From positions 1 to 64,000 of the forward strand of contig NZ_CBVJ010000095.1 in assembly GCF_000513275.1 (NCBI RefSeq): a stretch of 64,000 bases of DNA. Direction: 5' to 3'. Both the position numbers and the translations under genes were made by a program. The notes below the pieces were generated by a model. It made no database searches and was not told the DNA's origin. It was given only the letters and a program-made list of their open reading frames with translations. This document shows, piece after piece, positions 62,922 through 64,000 of the stretch; positions within the stretch are counted from its first letter, which is position 1; the number at the start of each line of letters is the position of its first letter. Origin of the DNA: Paenibacillus gorillae. GTDB taxonomy: Bacteria > Bacillota > Bacilli > Paenibacillales > Paenibacillaceae.

Positions 62922-62951
62922 AAAAAATCCGTTCCTCGGGAACGGATTTTT
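62922..62951 (-). terminator. intrinsic terminator
   Basis: AAAAATCCGTTCC pairs with GGAACGGATTTTT around TCG; ends the small zinc-ribbon gene, with a T run on the minus strand too. Confidence 0.85.
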
Positions 62952-62964
62952 GCTTACGTTCGGA

Positions 62965-63156
62965 CTATGATCCCGTAACAGCGTCGATTCTGCTTTGAAC
63001 CGCGCCTTGGCATCTTTTACATACTTTCAGAACAGTTCCGTCCGTTTTCGAACGGGAATACAGCAGTTTGATTCTTGTCATATTGCACACCGGGCACGTG
63101 CCCCGCCCCCGTGAAGGCAGATTCCACAACGCCCGTCCCCTTTTAGTTTTAGCCAT
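62965..63156 (-). CDS. small zinc-ribbon protein
   Basis: A 63-residue basic protein, MAKTKRGRALWNLPSRGRG then CPVCNMTRIKLLYSR and VCKRCQ: two CxxC pairs spaced like a zinc ribbon. The basic N terminus suggests RNA or ribosome contact, which is inference. AAGGAG lies nine bases before ATG. It has a terminator close behind. The function is unknown. Confidence 0.75.
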   Translation of the reverse strand: MAKTKRGRALWNLPSRGRGTCPVCNMTRIKLLYSRSKTDGTVLKVCKRCQGAVQSRIDAVTGS

Positions 63157-63220
63157 TGGCTGATACTCCTTTATTTGTCGATTTCAACTTAAATTGTCTT
63201 ACAGTTTCCATTATAGAAGA

Positions 63221-63249
63221 GGTGGTACGACATAAAATGTCGTACCACT
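63221..63249. repeat. 12-bp perfect hairpin
   Basis: GTGGTACGACAT-AAA-ATGTCGTACCAC; no U run follows on either strand. The gap 63157-63529 otherwise shows no gene. Confidence 0.6.
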
Positions 63250-63529
63250 AAAAAAGTTTTCAGGCTTTATTTTAGATGAGGTGCTGTGCTGTTTTGCTTG
63301 GAGTTTGGACATTAGGAATGAGGGATTAGGGTTTAAAATATTGTGCGGAGGCCTATCATTTGATAGCCTCATAAATAGAGGAAACAAAAGTAGAGGGAAC
63401 AAAAATATATACAGTGTGCTGCTATAGAGGTAAAAACAGCTTGAGACCATTCATCTGCGGTCATGCAACGACATATTCGGATATCTATTATCCGTTCGAA
63501 ATTGTTGAGCGGCATGCGAAGGAGAGTCC

Positions 63530-64000
63530 ATGAAGAAAATTCTAATCATCGGAATCGTCGCCAGCGGCAAGACGACAATGGCTAGAAGGTTATCCGCTAC
63601 GCTACACATTCCCTGGTATGAGCTCGACACTATCGTTCATCATCAGACGCCGTCAGGACGACATAAACGTACGGCGGACGAGCAAGTGTCTGTTATAAAG
63701 GAGATTGACCTTAATGGGGATGGAACATGGATTTTCGAAGGAACGGATCGCGAATCGTATCAATGTTTATTTGAGATGGCCGATACGATCATCTTTCTCG
63801 ATCCCCCCTTATGGAAGCGACACATTCGCATTTTCGTTCGATTTGTGAGGCAGAAGCTCGGCATTGAAGCCTGTCATTACAAGCCGGACTTCACCATGCT
63901 GAGAATGATGTACAAGTGGACTCGCGATTTCGAAGCGAACCGGACAAGCTTCGAGGCCAAGCTCGAGCGGTATGGCGACAAGGTGGTCAGACATAGCGAC
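63530..64000 (+). CDS. P-loop kinase/FlaR-like protein (partial)
   Basis: Runs off the window after 157 codons. The N terminus MKKILIIGIVASGKTTMARRLS holds a Walker A (GIVASGKT), followed by LHIPWYELDTIVHH, a small-molecule kinase-like start seen in proteins labelled DNA topology modulation protein FlaR, which resemble adenylate or shikimate kinases. WIFEGTDRESY and ADTIIFLDPPLW are also typical. RBS GGAGAG. Substrate unknown. Confidence 0.8.
   Translation, partial: MKKILIIGIVASGKTTMARRLSATLHIPWYELDTIVHHQTPSGRHKRTADEQVSVIKEIDLNGDGTWIFEGTDRESYQCLFEMADTIIFLDPPLWKRHIRIFVRFVRQKLGIEACHYKPDFTMLRMMYKWTRDFEANRTSFEAKLERYGDKVVRHSD

Noticed and set aside
1-64000. Mobile elements, prophage, rRNA and tRNA genes
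   Set aside because: No transposase, integrase, phage structural gene or recognisable tRNA/rRNA sequence was seen in either strand.

Overview
The window looks like a chromosome segment of a spore-forming Firmicute, most probably Paenibacillus or a close relative (Bacillales). Support comes from protein similarity recognised by eye (YfiR/YfiS, YqkD, bacilliredoxin, a KinB-like sporulation kinase, YheC/YheD ATP-grasp, SLH proteins), strong GGAGG ribosome binding sites, and Bacillus-type regulatory sites: xylO, cre and Zur boxes. No rRNA, tRNA, CRISPR array, insertion sequence or prophage gene was recognised.

Layout. 1-7.1 kb: a secreted propeller protein, a very large hybrid sensor kinase, a TetR/MFS efflux pair behind a near-perfect palindromic operator, and a GNAT acetyltransferase. 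7.6-19.1 kb: mostly minus-strand housekeeping genes (AraC regulator-mutY-eda-hydrolase, acpS, SDR, nadE, bacilliredoxin, a KinB-like kinase, a lipase), plus a cytochrome c lipoprotein and an HI0933-type flavoprotein on the plus strand. 19.4-25.9 kb: a PAS-HTH regulator and the xylose locus (xylB and xylA divergent from xylR, with xylO and a cre site). 26-33.8 kb: an SLH protein followed by a giant PKD/propeller surface protein split into three reading frames by two frameshifts. 34-39.3 kb: a decayed regulator, a Fsr-like MFS pump, a lactonase, a LytTR regulator under a perfect cre, and galactose mutarotase. 40-44.7 kb: an SDR and a dehydrogenase-Tat operon (gluconate 2-dehydrogenase subunit 3-like protein with a Tat signal, GMC oxidoreductase, TatC, TatA). 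45.9-50.1 kb: a small operon coupling a PaaK-like adenylating ligase to SbnA/SbnB diaminopropionate synthesis, next to an ATP-grasp gene. 50.2-59.9 kb: a quinone oxidoreductase with its TetR regulator, a nitrilase, a zinc-sparing operon (COG0523 GTPase plus cysteine-poor L33) behind two Zur boxes, and two Gfo/Idh/MocA oxidoreductases around an AraC regulator. 60-64 kb: a WYL regulator operon with two paralogous BtrH-like proteins, a zinc-ribbon microprotein, and the start of a P-loop kinase.

The intergenic DNA is unusual. One interspersed family (AAAATGCAAAAGTGCA-like units, two direct then two inverted) occurs at three loci. A second family rich in TTCGC/GCGAA hairpins fills three long gaps, including three tandem copies of about 287 bp and a segmental duplication that begins inside the end of the nitrilase gene.

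The best candidates for undescribed biology are the diaminopropionate/PaaK-like operon, the WYL plus paired BtrH-like operon whose proteins seem to lack catalytic residues, the repeat families, and a slippery A-run that would join two parts of the giant surface protein. All calls rest on reading the sequence; no database search was run.
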